Assembly (NCBI GenBank): GCA_007132255.1
Contig: SLOZ01000069.1
Span: 1 to 6,766 of the forward strand
DNA: 6,766 nt
DNA from: Limnochordia bacterium
GTDB taxonomy: Bacteria > Bacillota > Limnochordia > Darwinibacteriales > B1SED10-159
Direction of reading: 5' to 3'
Shown here: positions 1 through 6,130 of the stretch, in pieces
Layout: each line of letters opens with the position of its first letter
Numbering within the stretch: the first letter of the stretch is position 1
Made by a program: the position numbers and the translations under genes
Notes under the pieces: generated by a model
Seen by the model: only the letters and a program-made list of their open reading frames with translations
The model's database searches: none
What the model was told of the DNA's origin: nothing

Positions 1-1
1 A

Positions 2-112
2 AACCCGCGCATGAGCTTGATGTATGGCAACTGGGATCGCCAGGACGCAGAACAGAAAAGCGCCCTCCTGGAAAGGGGACGCCAGCTGCTTCAGGAACAC
101 AAAGATGCATGA
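2..112 (+). CDS. C-terminal end of an unrecognised protein (partial, 5' end outside window)
   Basis: The frame is open from the window edge and ends at TGA 110-112, giving 36 residues: NPRMSLMYGNWDRQDAEQKS, then ALLERGRQLLQEHKDA. The composition is coding-like. It ends in a charged, probably helical stretch rich in Q, E, L and R, a common kind of soluble-protein C-terminus. There is no membrane segment and no motif I can assign to a family. Met codons at 11 and 20 could in principle start a tiny peptide, but no Shine-Dalgarno is visible in the 10 bases available. A tail running in from the left is therefore more likely. The other overlapping frames here look random. Function unknown. I am fairly sure it is coding and give no opinion on product. 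Confidence 0.5.
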   Translation, partial: NPRMSLMYGNWDRQDAEQKSALLERGRQLLQEHKDA

Positions 113-432
113 TAGAAATTGTTGGCCGTGGCGTGACTTCCCGAATGAGACGCTTCCGAGAGACCTACCCCAATCGATTTATGAAAATCCAAAACTAAAA
201 CGGGTCTCTGCTGCCCTGATGGTCTCCCATTGTACTCTTCGGGAGGACGGTAACGATGGTCTCGAAACTGGTTTTTTGACGGTGAAGTCCCGCGCCATTT
301 GTTGGTGTGCTGAAATGGCACCAACATTGGTTGACGGCCGTAGTCCGTCCTAGAAGAGACCTAACACTTAATGCGTCGGTTCTGTTGGGGGTAGTCGAGA
401 GCGGCTCAAGCGACCTGTCGTGAGGATCAAAA
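113..432. other. Intergenic region with five GGTCTC/GAGACC hexamers
   Basis: No convincing gene is seen on either strand; the frames that stay open have low-complexity, shadow-like translations. The stretch holds GAGACC at 160-165 and 356-361, and GGTCTC at 203-208, 221-226 and 258-263. The copies extend into 9-base repeats: AGAGACCTA at 159-167 and 355-363, and GATGGTCTC at 218-226 and 255-263. An 8 bp inverted repeat (TGTTGGTG 300-307, CACCAACA 319-326) could form a stem with an 11-base loop. A T6 run at 272-277 has no good stem in front of it. The region could be the nitroreductase leader or promoter, or decayed sequence. I cannot place a promoter with confidence. Confidence 0.4.
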
Positions 433-474
433 ATGCTGTTCTTCCATTATTATCGTAAGGAGCGATCTCTACAG

Positions 475-1005
475 ATGAGGTTTCTAGAATTGGCCAAACA
501 AAGATGTACTACCCGAGGATTCACTGATCAGAGAATTCCCCGCCATGATTTAGACCAAATTCTCGAGACTGGTCGTGTAGCGCCAACCGCCTGTAATGCG
601 CAGCCGCAGCGGATCATCGTTGTTCAAGAACCCACAAACATTCAAAAGGTCCAGAAGGCGTACCAGACGTTCGGTTCAACATGCATTCTCATTGTCTGCC
701 AGGACACAAGCAATGCCTTGATCCGTCCCTTTGATGGCAAGTGTTCCGGTGACCTGGACATTGGGATACTCTGTGACCATATGATGTTAGCGGCAAGGGA
801 GCTGAATATCGGGAGCGTACTTGTGGGTTTGTTTGATCCTCAGATTATCCGGGACGAATTTGATATTCCGCAGCACATTGAACCAACCACATTGTTGCTG
901 TTGGGCTATCCTGCTGGTGGCTTTCTAGATGAAGACCGTCATGGCAGGGAACGAAAACCACTTGCCGACACCGTTATGTATGAGAAGTACGCAAAGGACG
1001 GCTAA
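475..1005 (+). CDS. Nitroreductase family protein (FMN-dependent)
   Basis: This is a 176-residue FMN nitroreductase of the short (about 170-200 aa) class. Family members reduce nitroaromatics, quinones or similar acceptors with NAD(P)H in the cytoplasm, usually as homodimers; the physiological substrate here is unknown. The N-terminus MRFLELAKQRCTTRGF carries the usual phosphate-binding basic pair (R10, R14). APTACNAQPQR (36-46) is the conserved FMN-side loop. DHMMLAARELNIGSVLVGLF (101-120) is the core helix and strand, and the end has the RKPL motif (160-163). No ferredoxin-type cysteine cluster is present, so it is not a ferredoxin-fused form. Start: ATG 475 is chosen because the family begins here and TAAGGAG lies at 456-462, 12 bases upstream. 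An ATG at 433 would add 14 atypical residues, although GAGG at 422-425 is suitably placed, so it is not excluded. The gene stands alone, about 300 bp before the next gene on the same strand. Confidence 0.9.
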   Translation: MRFLELAKQRCTTRGFTDQRIPRHDLDQILETGRVAPTACNAQPQRIIVVQEPTNIQKVQKAYQTFGSTCILIVCQDTSNALIRPFDGKCSGDLDIGILCDHMMLAARELNIGSVLVGLFDPQIIRDEFDIPQHIEPTTLLLLGYPAGGFLDEDRHGRERKPLADTVMYEKYAKDG

Positions 1006-1307
1006 GTCCATGGCGAACGATGGTGTGGATGATTTGGATGCCGTAGGATCATCGAACACTGCCGAAATGGCACGCCAGTGCCACACATCTGAGGGTCAGC
1101 GACCAATCCAGCTGCCATGCCGCCTATTGCTGATTTGGCAATCGTTTTCGTTTGCCGTTTGTTTCCTGTTCTCTTTAGGCCATGTGACCCGTTACATGAC
1201 ACCGCCAGGATATGTGCCGCATTCGTGAAGAACTCGGGTGGTTGTTGCACAAAGCGGTGCTGAACGCATTTTTGTTTCCAAGCGCAGCCTTCGATGGGGG
1301 GAAGATA
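1006..1307. other. Intergenic region between nitroreductase and SUMF1-domain gene
   Basis: This 302 bp gap has open frames on both strands, but none translates to anything protein-like. The clearest structure is a 6 bp hairpin, TGGCAC (1068-1073) and GTGCCA (1078-1083), with a GCCA loop. Outside it, GTGTGG 1024-1029 can pair with CCACAC 1081-1086. No T-tract follows, so it is not an obvious intrinsic terminator. A T-rich stretch at about 1141-1176 could be part of a promoter, but no well-matched -35/-10 pair is visible. I see nothing else here. Confidence 0.4.
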
Positions 1308-2108
1308 ATGGACGCTAACATACGCAGCTTTGTCGAACAACAATTGGTTCTGCTGCCAAAGGGTACTGAGCTGCTAAGGGAATTTGTCGATGAGCAGAAA
1401 TGGATTAGTTCGGACTCCAAAATGTCCATGCCCAATTTCAAGAAGGCGACGAAGAAATTTGAGCGGAACGTTGAAATCAAATCTTTTTATATGGCTCGGT
1501 ATCCCGTAACCGAAGGTTTATACAATGCGTTAATGGGCAGCGATACATTGGATCTCGATCGGTACCAGCTACCCGTCAGCAATGTTTCCTGGCATGATGC
1601 AGTTACATACTGCAACTTGCTTTCCAAGATCACTGGTCTTGAAGAATGCTATTCGTGGAGCTCTGAGCCGGAAACTGTACGCTGCAATTGGAGTGCTAAT
1701 GGTTACCGATTGCCGACAGAGGCCGAGTGGCAAAACGCCTGTAAAGCGGGGTCCACTGGATATCGATACGGTGAACTCGCTGACATCGCTTGGTATGACG
1801 GAAATTCTGGGGGGAAACGTCATGAGGTTGGGGCGAAAACGCCAAATGCCTGGGGCTTATACGACATGTTGGGAAATGTCTGGGAATGGTGCTGGGATCT
1901 GTTTGACGAAACAAGATACGGGCCTTACCGCTTGTTTCGCGGCGGTAGTTGGTCGGAAGAAGCGAGGGGCTGCGGTGCCTCCTGCCGCCGCAAAAGCCAT
2001 CCGTCACTTCGCATCGATGATCTTGGGTTTCGGTTAGCTAGATCTTATGAACCGTACGTTTGTCCAGCCGCTAATGGACTTCGAACGTCAGAAAACGTCA
2101 TTTGTTGA
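1308..2108 (+). CDS. SUMF1/FGE-sulfatase-domain protein, non-canonical active site
   Basis: This 266-residue protein is essentially one formylglycine-generating-enzyme (SUMF1) fold. In order: LVLLPKGT (13-20), YMARYPVTEGLY (61-72), PVSNVSWHDAVTYCNLLS (89-106), NGYRLPTEAEW (131-141), NAWGLYDMLGNVWEWCWD (180-197), RGGSW (211-215) and the closing GFRLA (240-244). All are hallmarks of the family. True FGE binds copper through two cysteines at +2 and +7 after the aromatic residue of the GGS(W/Y) motif. Here those positions are E217 and C222, so sulfatase activation is unlikely and no sulfatase is nearby. There is no signal peptide, kinase or DinB/EgtB domain. Such stand-alone members may be other enzymes or simple binding scaffolds. 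Start: ATG 1308 follows GGGGGGAAG (1296-1304) and suits the fold. An in-frame ATG at 1212 would add 32 residues with no family match. The last 20 residues (SYEPYVCPAANGLRTSENVI) extend past the usual domain end. Confidence 0.9.
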   Translation: MDANIRSFVEQQLVLLPKGTELLREFVDEQKWISSDSKMSMPNFKKATKKFERNVEIKSFYMARYPVTEGLYNALMGSDTLDLDRYQLPVSNVSWHDAVTYCNLLSKITGLEECYSWSSEPETVRCNWSANGYRLPTEAEWQNACKAGSTGYRYGELADIAWYDGNSGGKRHEVGAKTPNAWGLYDMLGNVWEWCWDLFDETRYGPYRLFRGGSWSEEARGCGASCRRKSHPSLRIDDLGFRLARSYEPYVCPAANGLRTSENVIC

Positions 2109-2194
2109 TCTACGTTTCCCAAACCTATCGATACCCAGATAACGGTCCCTTACTCTGCTGTGATGCCAACGAGCTTTCAGTCCAATCTGTTGGT

Positions 2195-2224
2195 CTCGAG
2201 GCAATAGGTGGTGCTATTATCGAG
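2195..2224. repeat. Inverted repeat / hairpin next to the terminator
   Basis: CTCGA (2195-2199) pairs with TCGAG (2220-2224), and AATAG (2203-2207) with CTATT (2214-2218). They are separated by a small asymmetric internal loop and closed by GTGGTG. It abuts the stronger stem at 2226-2273. The T-content after it is poor, so it probably assists termination or is a decayed palindrome. Confidence 0.35.
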
Positions 2225-2225
2225 C

Positions 2226-2273
2226 AGAAACGCCGAAGCCAGTGGCTGCAGACCCACTAACTTCGGCGTTTCT
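2226..2273. terminator. Bidirectional terminator-type hairpin
   Basis: A perfect 13 bp stem, AGAAACGCCGAAG (2226-2238) with CTTCGGCGTTTCT (2261-2273), continues across a CC/AA internal loop into AGTGG (2241-2245) and CCACT (2254-2258). The loop is 8 bases. The A-rich foot on one side and TTTCT on the other make it usable on both strands, as expected between convergent genes. The U-tract is short, so efficiency is uncertain. Its GGCGTTTC arm recurs in the stem at 4721-4744. Confidence 0.6.
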
Positions 2274-2301
2274 CCCAAAGCGATGACCATGAAACGGCAT
2301 T

Positions 2302-2328
2302 GTCTCGCACCCAACTGCGAGGCGCTTT
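2302..2328 (+). terminator. Possible second terminator for the plus-strand gene
   Basis: GTCTCGCA (2302-2309) pairs with TGCGAGGC (2316-2323), one pair being G-U, over a 6-base loop. GC and TTTT (2325-2328) follow. A further T7 run lies at 2338-2344. The stem is sound but the T-tract is short. Confidence 0.3.
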
Positions 2329-2411
2329 TGCCCTGCGTTTTTTTGCGAGTTTCTCCCCGTTTCCAACGTCTCGCCGCTATTCTGCTGGCGTTAGCGCCAC
2401 CACCAACCCAG

Positions 2412-3935
2412 TTACTTACCGGGCACGATCTCCGCCTTCTTGCGGCCCCGCAAAAAGAAAATCACAGCGATGATCGTAACGGCCCAGATGGTCTGGGAGA
2501 TAGGACTGTTCACAAAATACATCCAATCCCCCCGAGAGAGGATCAAACCTCGCCGCAGCGATGCCTCAAACAGCGGTGCCACCAAATAGGCTAAGATCAG
2601 TGGGCCCACCGGCAGTTTATACCAACTCATAAAATACCCTAACACCCCGGCAGCAATGGCAATGGTAATGTCGAACGGCCGCGTGCTGTAGGCATAGGTT
2701 CCCAGCACTAGCACCACCGTGATCACGGGCCACACAAGGTGCGCCGGCATCGAAGCCAACCTTGAATAGACTGGGATCAAGAGCCGTCCCACTAGGAGGT
2801 TCAGGGGATTTGCCAGCAGGAGCAGCAGGAACAAGATATAAATGGTCGACGTGTGATCCACGATCACCCGTGGACCCAAAGGAATGCCTTCCATCATGAG
2901 CGCTGCCATGAACAGAGCCGCAATACTACTGCCGGGAATACCGAAGGTGAGCAGCGGAATAAAGGTAGCACCGCAGGTAGCATTGTTGCCCGCTTCGGCA
3001 GCGGCAACGCCTTCCAGCGAGCCTTTCCCGTAATCCGGGTCTTTCGAGAAGCGTTGGGTTGTGCTGTGGGCTGTATAGGCAGCTAAGGTAGCCCCCGGTC
3101 CCGGCAGCGCCCCTAAGAACGTGCCGAAGACAGAACCAATGGCCAAACCTCGCCAACAGCCGAGAAACTCCTTCAGGCTCAGCCCCTGCTCCTTGACCTT
3201 CTTACCAATCTCCTGCGCCTTTTCGCCGAACCTTCCCGCCACTTCCGGTTTGGTCAGCAGCGTATGAATCTGGTTAATGATCTCCGGCATAGCAAACAAA
3301 CCCATCAAGAGCGGTACCAGCGGCACACCGGCCTCCAATTGCCGCATACCAAAGGTAAACCGCAGGCTGCCAGTGATCACATCGCGTCCAATACTGGCCA
3401 AGAAAAATCCCATCCCAGCCGAGAGAATACCGCGACCGGGATCTTCTGTGGAAAACACCACCACCAGCGACAGCGACAGAAAGTACAGGGCTGTCAATTC
3501 CGCAGGGCCAAAGCGCGGGGCCAGCAGTCCGATTGGCACTGCTACGAAAATCAGCACAATGTCGCTGAACATATCTCCGGTAACCGAAGCATATAAGCCC
3601 ATCAAAAGAGCTTTGACGCCTTTACCTTTGCGGGTTAGGGCGTAGCCGTCGGCGACCGTTGCAGCGGCTCCGGGTGTTCCCGGCGTGCCAAAACTGATAG
3701 CTGTAATGGAACCACCATAGGTACCACCTTTGTATGTACCCACCAAAAGACCCATGGTCTGATGAAAAGGAAGAAAGAACGCCATGGGCAGAACTAAAGC
3801 CATGGGCAAGTTGTGGGCTAAGCCAGGAATGGCCCCCACAGATACTCCAATGGCCACACCGATGAAAATAAATAATACCGTGTCCAGTGCAAAAACAACG
3901 TAAAACGCCTCAAGCATGGCAGCCATGTCAAACAT
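2412..3935 (-). CDS. tctA: Tripartite tricarboxylate transporter, large membrane subunit TctA
   Basis: This 507-residue polytopic inner-membrane protein, of normal length (about 500), is the transport channel of a TTT secondary carrier. It works with TctB and the periplasmic protein TctC. The two inverted halves are visible. Half one has GAIPG (34-38), YGGSITAI (73-80) and PGTPGAAAT (85-93). Half two has LGALPGPGAT (274-283), EGVAAAEAGNNA (308-319) and PLLTFGIPGS (327-336). Many hydrophobic segments alternate with short loops, and a charged linker at about 229-257 (GRFGEKAQEIGKKVKEQ) separates the halves. The C-terminus is basic (FFLRGRKKAEIVPGK). Start ATG 3935 follows GGGGG (3948-3944) by 8 bases; in-frame ATGs at codons 4 and 7 are less well placed. 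It lies 70 bp after tctB, so it is probably co-transcribed. Substrate specificity is set mainly by TctC and is unknown. Confidence 0.95.
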   Translation of the reverse strand: MFDMAAMLEAFYVVFALDTVLFIFIGVAIGVSVGAIPGLAHNLPMALVLPMAFFLPFHQTMGLLVGTYKGGTYGGSITAISFGTPGTPGAAATVADGYALTRKGKGVKALLMGLYASVTGDMFSDIVLIFVAVPIGLLAPRFGPAELTALYFLSLSLVVVFSTEDPGRGILSAGMGFFLASIGRDVITGSLRFTFGMRQLEAGVPLVPLLMGLFAMPEIINQIHTLLTKPEVAGRFGEKAQEIGKKVKEQGLSLKEFLGCWRGLAIGSVFGTFLGALPGPGATLAAYTAHSTTQRFSKDPDYGKGSLEGVAAAEAGNNATCGATFIPLLTFGIPGSSIAALFMAALMMEGIPLGPRVIVDHTSTIYILFLLLLLANPLNLLVGRLLIPVYSRLASMPAHLVWPVITVVLVLGTYAYSTRPFDITIAIAAGVLGYFMSWYKLPVGPLILAYLVAPLFEASLRRGLILSRGDWMYFVNSPISQTIWAVTIIAVIFFLRGRKKAEIVPGK

Positions 3936-4005
3936 CCAGTCATCCCCCTACATGTAGATTCCAGTGATTTCGTGAGTCGCTGCCCTATCATTGCCGCTCC
4001 CGCTT

Positions 4006-4494
4006 CTAGAAAAGCAGGATGCCCGGCAGGTACAATTGGAGAAACGTTACGAACAGTAGATACATGCCGCCGGCCAGGCCTGCAGCCAATGCCACATGCT
4101 TGAGAAAACGCGTCCAAAACTGCGACGGCGTACCCGCCGCCTGTGTATCGCGGTACACGATATACAGCCACCACAGCACTAGAAATAGAAAGGCCGAACT
4201 GGCCACACCCAAACGCAGCAGGGTTTGCCCGTACAGAAACGTAACCAGCGAGATCCCGAGCAAACTCAGCAGTAAACTCCAGTCCTTATCCAGTTTCATG
4301 TATTCTTTCGAGGGCGTCCGGATCTCCGTGATAAAGATCCAAAGTCCTCCCACCATCATTAAACCTATGGCCACCCGTGGTTGAATCAACTCATTCGGTC
4401 GGAGCGGTGATTGGTAGGTTCCGATATACAAAATAAGTCCAATGAACGTAATGACGAGACCGATCATCCCATTGAGTGTAACTCGCTTGGTCAT
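4006..4494 (-). CDS. tctB: Tripartite tricarboxylate transporter, small membrane subunit TctB
   Basis: This 162-residue integral membrane protein matches TctB in size, hydropathy and position. It partners TctA in the inner membrane; the family is poorly conserved in sequence, so context carries weight. Four to five hydrophobic segments are visible, at about 9-26, 42-57, 73-92, 100-117 and 134-155. It ends LQLYLPGILLF, like many TctB C-termini. A polar loop (EIRTPSKEYMKLDKDW, 57-72) and another (YRDTQAAGTPSQFWTRFLKH) separate segments. Start: ATG 4494 (MTKRVTLNG) is preferred because AAGGAG lies at 4513-4508, 13 bases upstream, and the protein then begins directly before segment one. A start at 4575 would add 27 residues encoded inside the palindromic intercistronic sequence and has no family support. 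It sits 303 bp after tctC and 70 bp before tctA. Confidence 0.85.
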   Translation of the reverse strand: MTKRVTLNGMIGLVITFIGLILYIGTYQSPLRPNELIQPRVAIGLMMVGGLWIFITEIRTPSKEYMKLDKDWSLLLSLLGISLVTFLYGQTLLRLGVASSAFLFLVLWWLYIVYRDTQAAGTPSQFWTRFLKHVALAAGLAGGMYLLFVTFLQLYLPGILLF

Positions 4495-4544
4495 AAAGCT
4501 CGACTCACTCCTTCCAAGAACCACATCAGACCATGAATCTGTAT

Positions 4545-4578
4545 GCATGTGACCCTGCAGGGTACATGCGGTCACATG
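4545..4578. repeat. Nested palindromes upstream of tctB
   Basis: ACCCTGCAGGGT (4552-4563) is a perfect 12 bp palindrome. GCATGT (4545-4550) and ACATGC (4564-4569) extend it, with one unpaired G at 4551. A competing arrangement pairs CATGTGACC (4546-4554) with GGTCACATG (4570-4578). The two foldings exclude each other. They lie about 50-80 bases before the tctB start, so they could act as an operator or a switchable RNA structure. Confidence 0.55.
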
Positions 4579-4622
4579 ACTGTGTCAGGGCGGTATCATT
4601 AAGAACCACCCTGACACAGTCA
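4577..4622 (-). other. Strong intercistronic stem-loop (tctC 3' side)
   Basis: TGACTGTGTCAGGG (4577-4590) pairs perfectly with CCCTGACACAGTCA (4609-4622) over 14 bp. After one C-A mismatch, GGT (4592-4594) pairs with ACC (4605-4607), closing on a 10-base loop. A match of this length is far beyond chance at such a short distance. On the transcribed (minus) strand no U-tract follows, so full intrinsic termination is unlikely. An mRNA-stabilising or 3'-end-protecting stem for tctC is the likeliest role. Confidence 0.65.
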
Positions 4623-4720
4623 CTCGTAATCCTGCAGACATTCTAGCAGCTTGCGGATTTTGCCAGCATACCTGTTCTCTAGACGTGTTTCAACGCTCAA
4701 CATTGGTAGTTGAACTTGGA

Positions 4721-4744
4721 GAAACGCCTGCTAAACGGCGTTTC
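4721..4744 (-). other. Stem-loop just downstream of tctC
   Basis: GAAACGCC (4721-4728) pairs with GGCGTTTC (4737-4744) over an 8-base loop, 53 bases after the tctC stop. On the minus strand the stem is followed by TCC and then mixed sequence, so it is only a weak terminator candidate. The block GGAGAAACGCC (4718-4728) is also found, inverted, at 2265-2275 in the terminator hairpin of the convergent gap. Confidence 0.45.
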
Positions 4745-4797
4745 GCGCTCGGTCATAAACCAAGCAATGTTCCCTAACAAACAGCCATGCTGGAGCT

Positions 4798-5778
4798 TTA
4801 ATAGTTGTGGTACCAGTCAACAAACGCGGGAATGACGGTTTCGTGAGCTTCCACGGCCTGCTGCAGGGTACCCTCGGCATCCAGGTAGCTGACCAAGATA
4901 CCCATGTCTTCCAAGCGTTCCACTGTGTTGGGATCTTCTAGCGCTTCGCCCACAGCAGCGGACATGGCTTGAATCATAGCGGAGTCAGCACCCTTAGGAG
5001 CCCAGAGGAAGAGCACGTGGAGTTCACGGGCATTGGGGAATCCTGCATCGGCGACATTGGGAACATCAGGAATCATTTCCACACGGTCAACAAAGACAGA
5101 AGTGTGAACAGGGATCTTCAGTTCACCAGCACTGTACAGCGGATAGGAAGCAGCTACACTGAGGTGACCTACGTCCACATGACCACCGGCCAGATTCATC
5201 TGCACATCGGCACCACCAGCGAACGGTACATAGAGATAGTCGACGCCGGCTTCATCAAAGATCGATGCCATGGCAAAATGCATGGAGGACAGTTCGCCTT
5301 GGCCGCCAACGATGAGCTGACCTGGGTTCTCGCGCGCCCATTCGACGATGTCGTCCAGTGTATCCCAAGGAGCATCAGCCGCTGTGGCCAGCGCAAAGGT
5401 CGCACCGCCTAATGTGGCGACAGGGTCAAAATCTTCCCATGTAAAGCCCACATCTCTTGTGGCTGGTTCGAAAAATAGGGTCAGGGGAACGCCCCAGTAG
5501 AAAATATTGGAATCCGCGGGCTGCTGGGACACCCATCCTGCTGCTTCCACACCCATGGAACCAGGACGATTCACCACACGTACGTTGATGCCCATATTCT
5601 GGAGTTTATCAGCCAGGATTCGTGCGCCTAGATCATTGGAGCCACCAGCGGCAAACCCAACGATAAATGTAAAGTCCTGGCCCACCAATTCTGCCCAAGG
5701 TGCATCTTCAGCCATAGCTGGTGCACTCATCAACAAGCCAACACACAACAACACGACTAGCAAAAGTTTCGTTTTCAT
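4798..5778 (-). CDS. tctC: Tripartite tricarboxylate transporter substrate-binding protein TctC
   Basis: This 326-residue periplasmic solute receptor, of normal family length (about 320), binds an organic anion and delivers it to TctA-TctB. Residues 1-23 are a signal peptide: MKTK, a hydrophobic core, then SAPAMA cut before E24. Cys12 is not in a lipobox, so the protein should be freely soluble in the periplasm. Family marks are FAAGGSNDLGAR (42-53), VVNRPGSMGVEAAGW, then Q-PADSN, and VPFAGGADVQMNLAGGHVDVG. The usual Pro of F-A-P-G-G is Ala (A44). The mature protein is strongly acidic. Start: ATG 5778 is chosen because it begins the signal peptide; AGGA lies at 5793-5790 (11 bases) and GGAGG at 5799-5795. 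A longer start at 5838 would put 20 extra residues in front of the signal peptide. It is the first gene of the operon. The ligand could be a tricarboxylate, dicarboxylate or aromatic acid. Confidence 0.93.
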   Translation of the reverse strand: MKTKLLLVVLLCVGLLMSAPAMAEDAPWAELVGQDFTFIVGFAAGGSNDLGARILADKLQNMGINVRVVNRPGSMGVEAAGWVSQQPADSNIFYWGVPLTLFFEPATRDVGFTWEDFDPVATLGGATFALATAADAPWDTLDDIVEWARENPGQLIVGGQGELSSMHFAMASIFDEAGVDYLYVPFAGGADVQMNLAGGHVDVGHLSVAASYPLYSAGELKIPVHTSVFVDRVEMIPDVPNVADAGFPNARELHVLFLWAPKGADSAMIQAMSAAVGEALEDPNTVERLEDMGILVSYLDAEGTLQQAVEAHETVIPAFVDWYHNY

Positions 5779-5858
5779 GTAAACAGCGATCCTGCCTCCG
5801 CCCAGGTACAGATCGGTTCGCCAACCGCAAAAACGCATCCTTTGTGATCAAAAACGAA

Positions 5859-5871
5859 TGCCCAGTGGGCA
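5859..5871. promoter_or_regulatory. Candidate operator palindrome upstream of tctC
   Basis: TGCCCA-G-TGGGCA is a perfect 13-base dyad centred at 5865, about 85 bp before the tctC start. The size and position suit a dimeric regulator, but the binding protein is unknown and chance cannot be excluded. Confidence 0.3.
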
Positions 5872-5990
5872 GAACCCTCTTTGTACAGCAACTCTACGGA
5901 ATCCGACAGATCGCCTTCTCTCCCCTCTGATTTGGAATTAATAGGATTTTGTTCGGCCAATGGTTTCGACCAGCCAGCTTGGGTCTATCA

Positions 5991-6030
5991 TGCGCAAGCG
6001 GTGTTCACACCGCTGAGGACTGCAATGCGC
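5991..6030. repeat. Palindrome AGCGGTGTTCACACCGCT with outer arms
   Basis: AGCGGTGT (5997-6004) and ACACCGCT (6007-6014) form an 18 bp palindrome. In RNA this is 7 pairs over a TTCA loop. GCGCA (5992-5996) and TGCGC (6026-6030) can pair outside it, leaving an 11-base bulge. No T-tract follows on either strand. It may be an operator or a structured leader element about 220 bp upstream of tctC. Confidence 0.45.
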
Positions 6031-6130
6031 AGCCAACCCCCCGTGAACGGGTCGCTACCAAAATGAACAACATTAGGAAACGCTTCAACCATGGGGCACC
6101 GCAGCAGCAGCGTGCTGTAACCGGCGCCAA
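6005..6130 (-). CDS. Possible 41-residue membrane peptide (speculative)
   Basis: A TTG at 6130 is preceded at 8 bases by AAGGAGG (6145-6139), the best Shine-Dalgarno match in the window. It opens 41 codons to TGA 6007-6005. The product begins MAPVTARCCCGAPWLKRFLM and continues LFILVATRSRGVGCALQSSAV. It has three adjacent cysteines and one short hydrophobic segment flanked by basic residues. I know no family for it. The composition is only moderately protein-like, and the 3' end overlaps the palindrome at 5997-6014. It could be a leader peptide for the tct operon, a small membrane protein, or chance. Confidence 0.18.
   Translation of the reverse strand: MAPVTARCCCGAPWLKRFLMLFILVATRSRGVGCALQSSAV

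Larger units (their letters stand above)
2109..2411. other. Convergent intergenic region
   Basis: This is the gap between the SUMF1-domain gene (+) and tctA (-), which point at each other. It has no gene on either strand. It holds a tight group of hairpins: 2195-2224, 2226-2273 and 2302-2323. A short stem, TGGCG 2386-2390 with CGCCA 2395-2399, also lies just past the tctA stop. Together they fit a shared termination zone. A further GGTCTC, like those at 113-432, lies at 2192-2197. Confidence 0.6.
4495..4797 (-). other. tctC-tctB intercistronic region with several stem-loops
   Basis: This 303 bp spacer is unusually long for two subunits of one transporter. It encodes no protein that I can support. 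Read in the direction of transcription it carries a stem at 4744-4721, a long stem at 4622-4577, a compact palindrome at 4569-4545 and then the tctB ribosome-binding site. None is followed by a T-run on the minus strand. They are better read as stabilising or attenuating structures, or operators, than as full terminators. TctC is commonly needed in excess over the membrane subunits, and such structures could achieve that; this is inference. Confidence 0.55.

Noticed and set aside
24..353. 109-codon plus-strand ORF across the left intergenic region, and a 78-codon minus-strand ORF at 91-327
   Set aside because: Neither has a Shine-Dalgarno or a recognisable motif. The composition looks random, and the first overlaps the better coding frame that ends at 112.
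113..432. T-box or other riboswitch leader for the nitroreductase
   Set aside because: TGGCACCAAC (316-325) faintly resembles a T-box, but the conserved core and the antiterminator/terminator pair are not found. No other riboswitch consensus is visible.
1002..1343. 113-codon minus-strand ORF between the nitroreductase and the SUMF1-domain gene
   Set aside because: It has no ribosome-binding site and no domain-like pattern, and it overlaps the start of the SUMF1-domain gene.
1900..2040. Diversity-generating retroelement variable region
   Set aside because: Many DGR targets have this fold and end in GFR, but the segment is not Asn/AAY-rich, and there is no template repeat or reverse transcriptase in the window.
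3264..3645. Two plus-strand ORFs of 110 and 122 codons
   Set aside because: They are antisense shadows of tctA, which has complete family motifs across the same bases.
5775..5960. 61-codon minus-strand ORF (TTG start) overlapping the tctC start
   Set aside because: It has no Shine-Dalgarno and no hydropathy or motif signal. The same bases carry the tctC ribosome-binding site and a palindrome.
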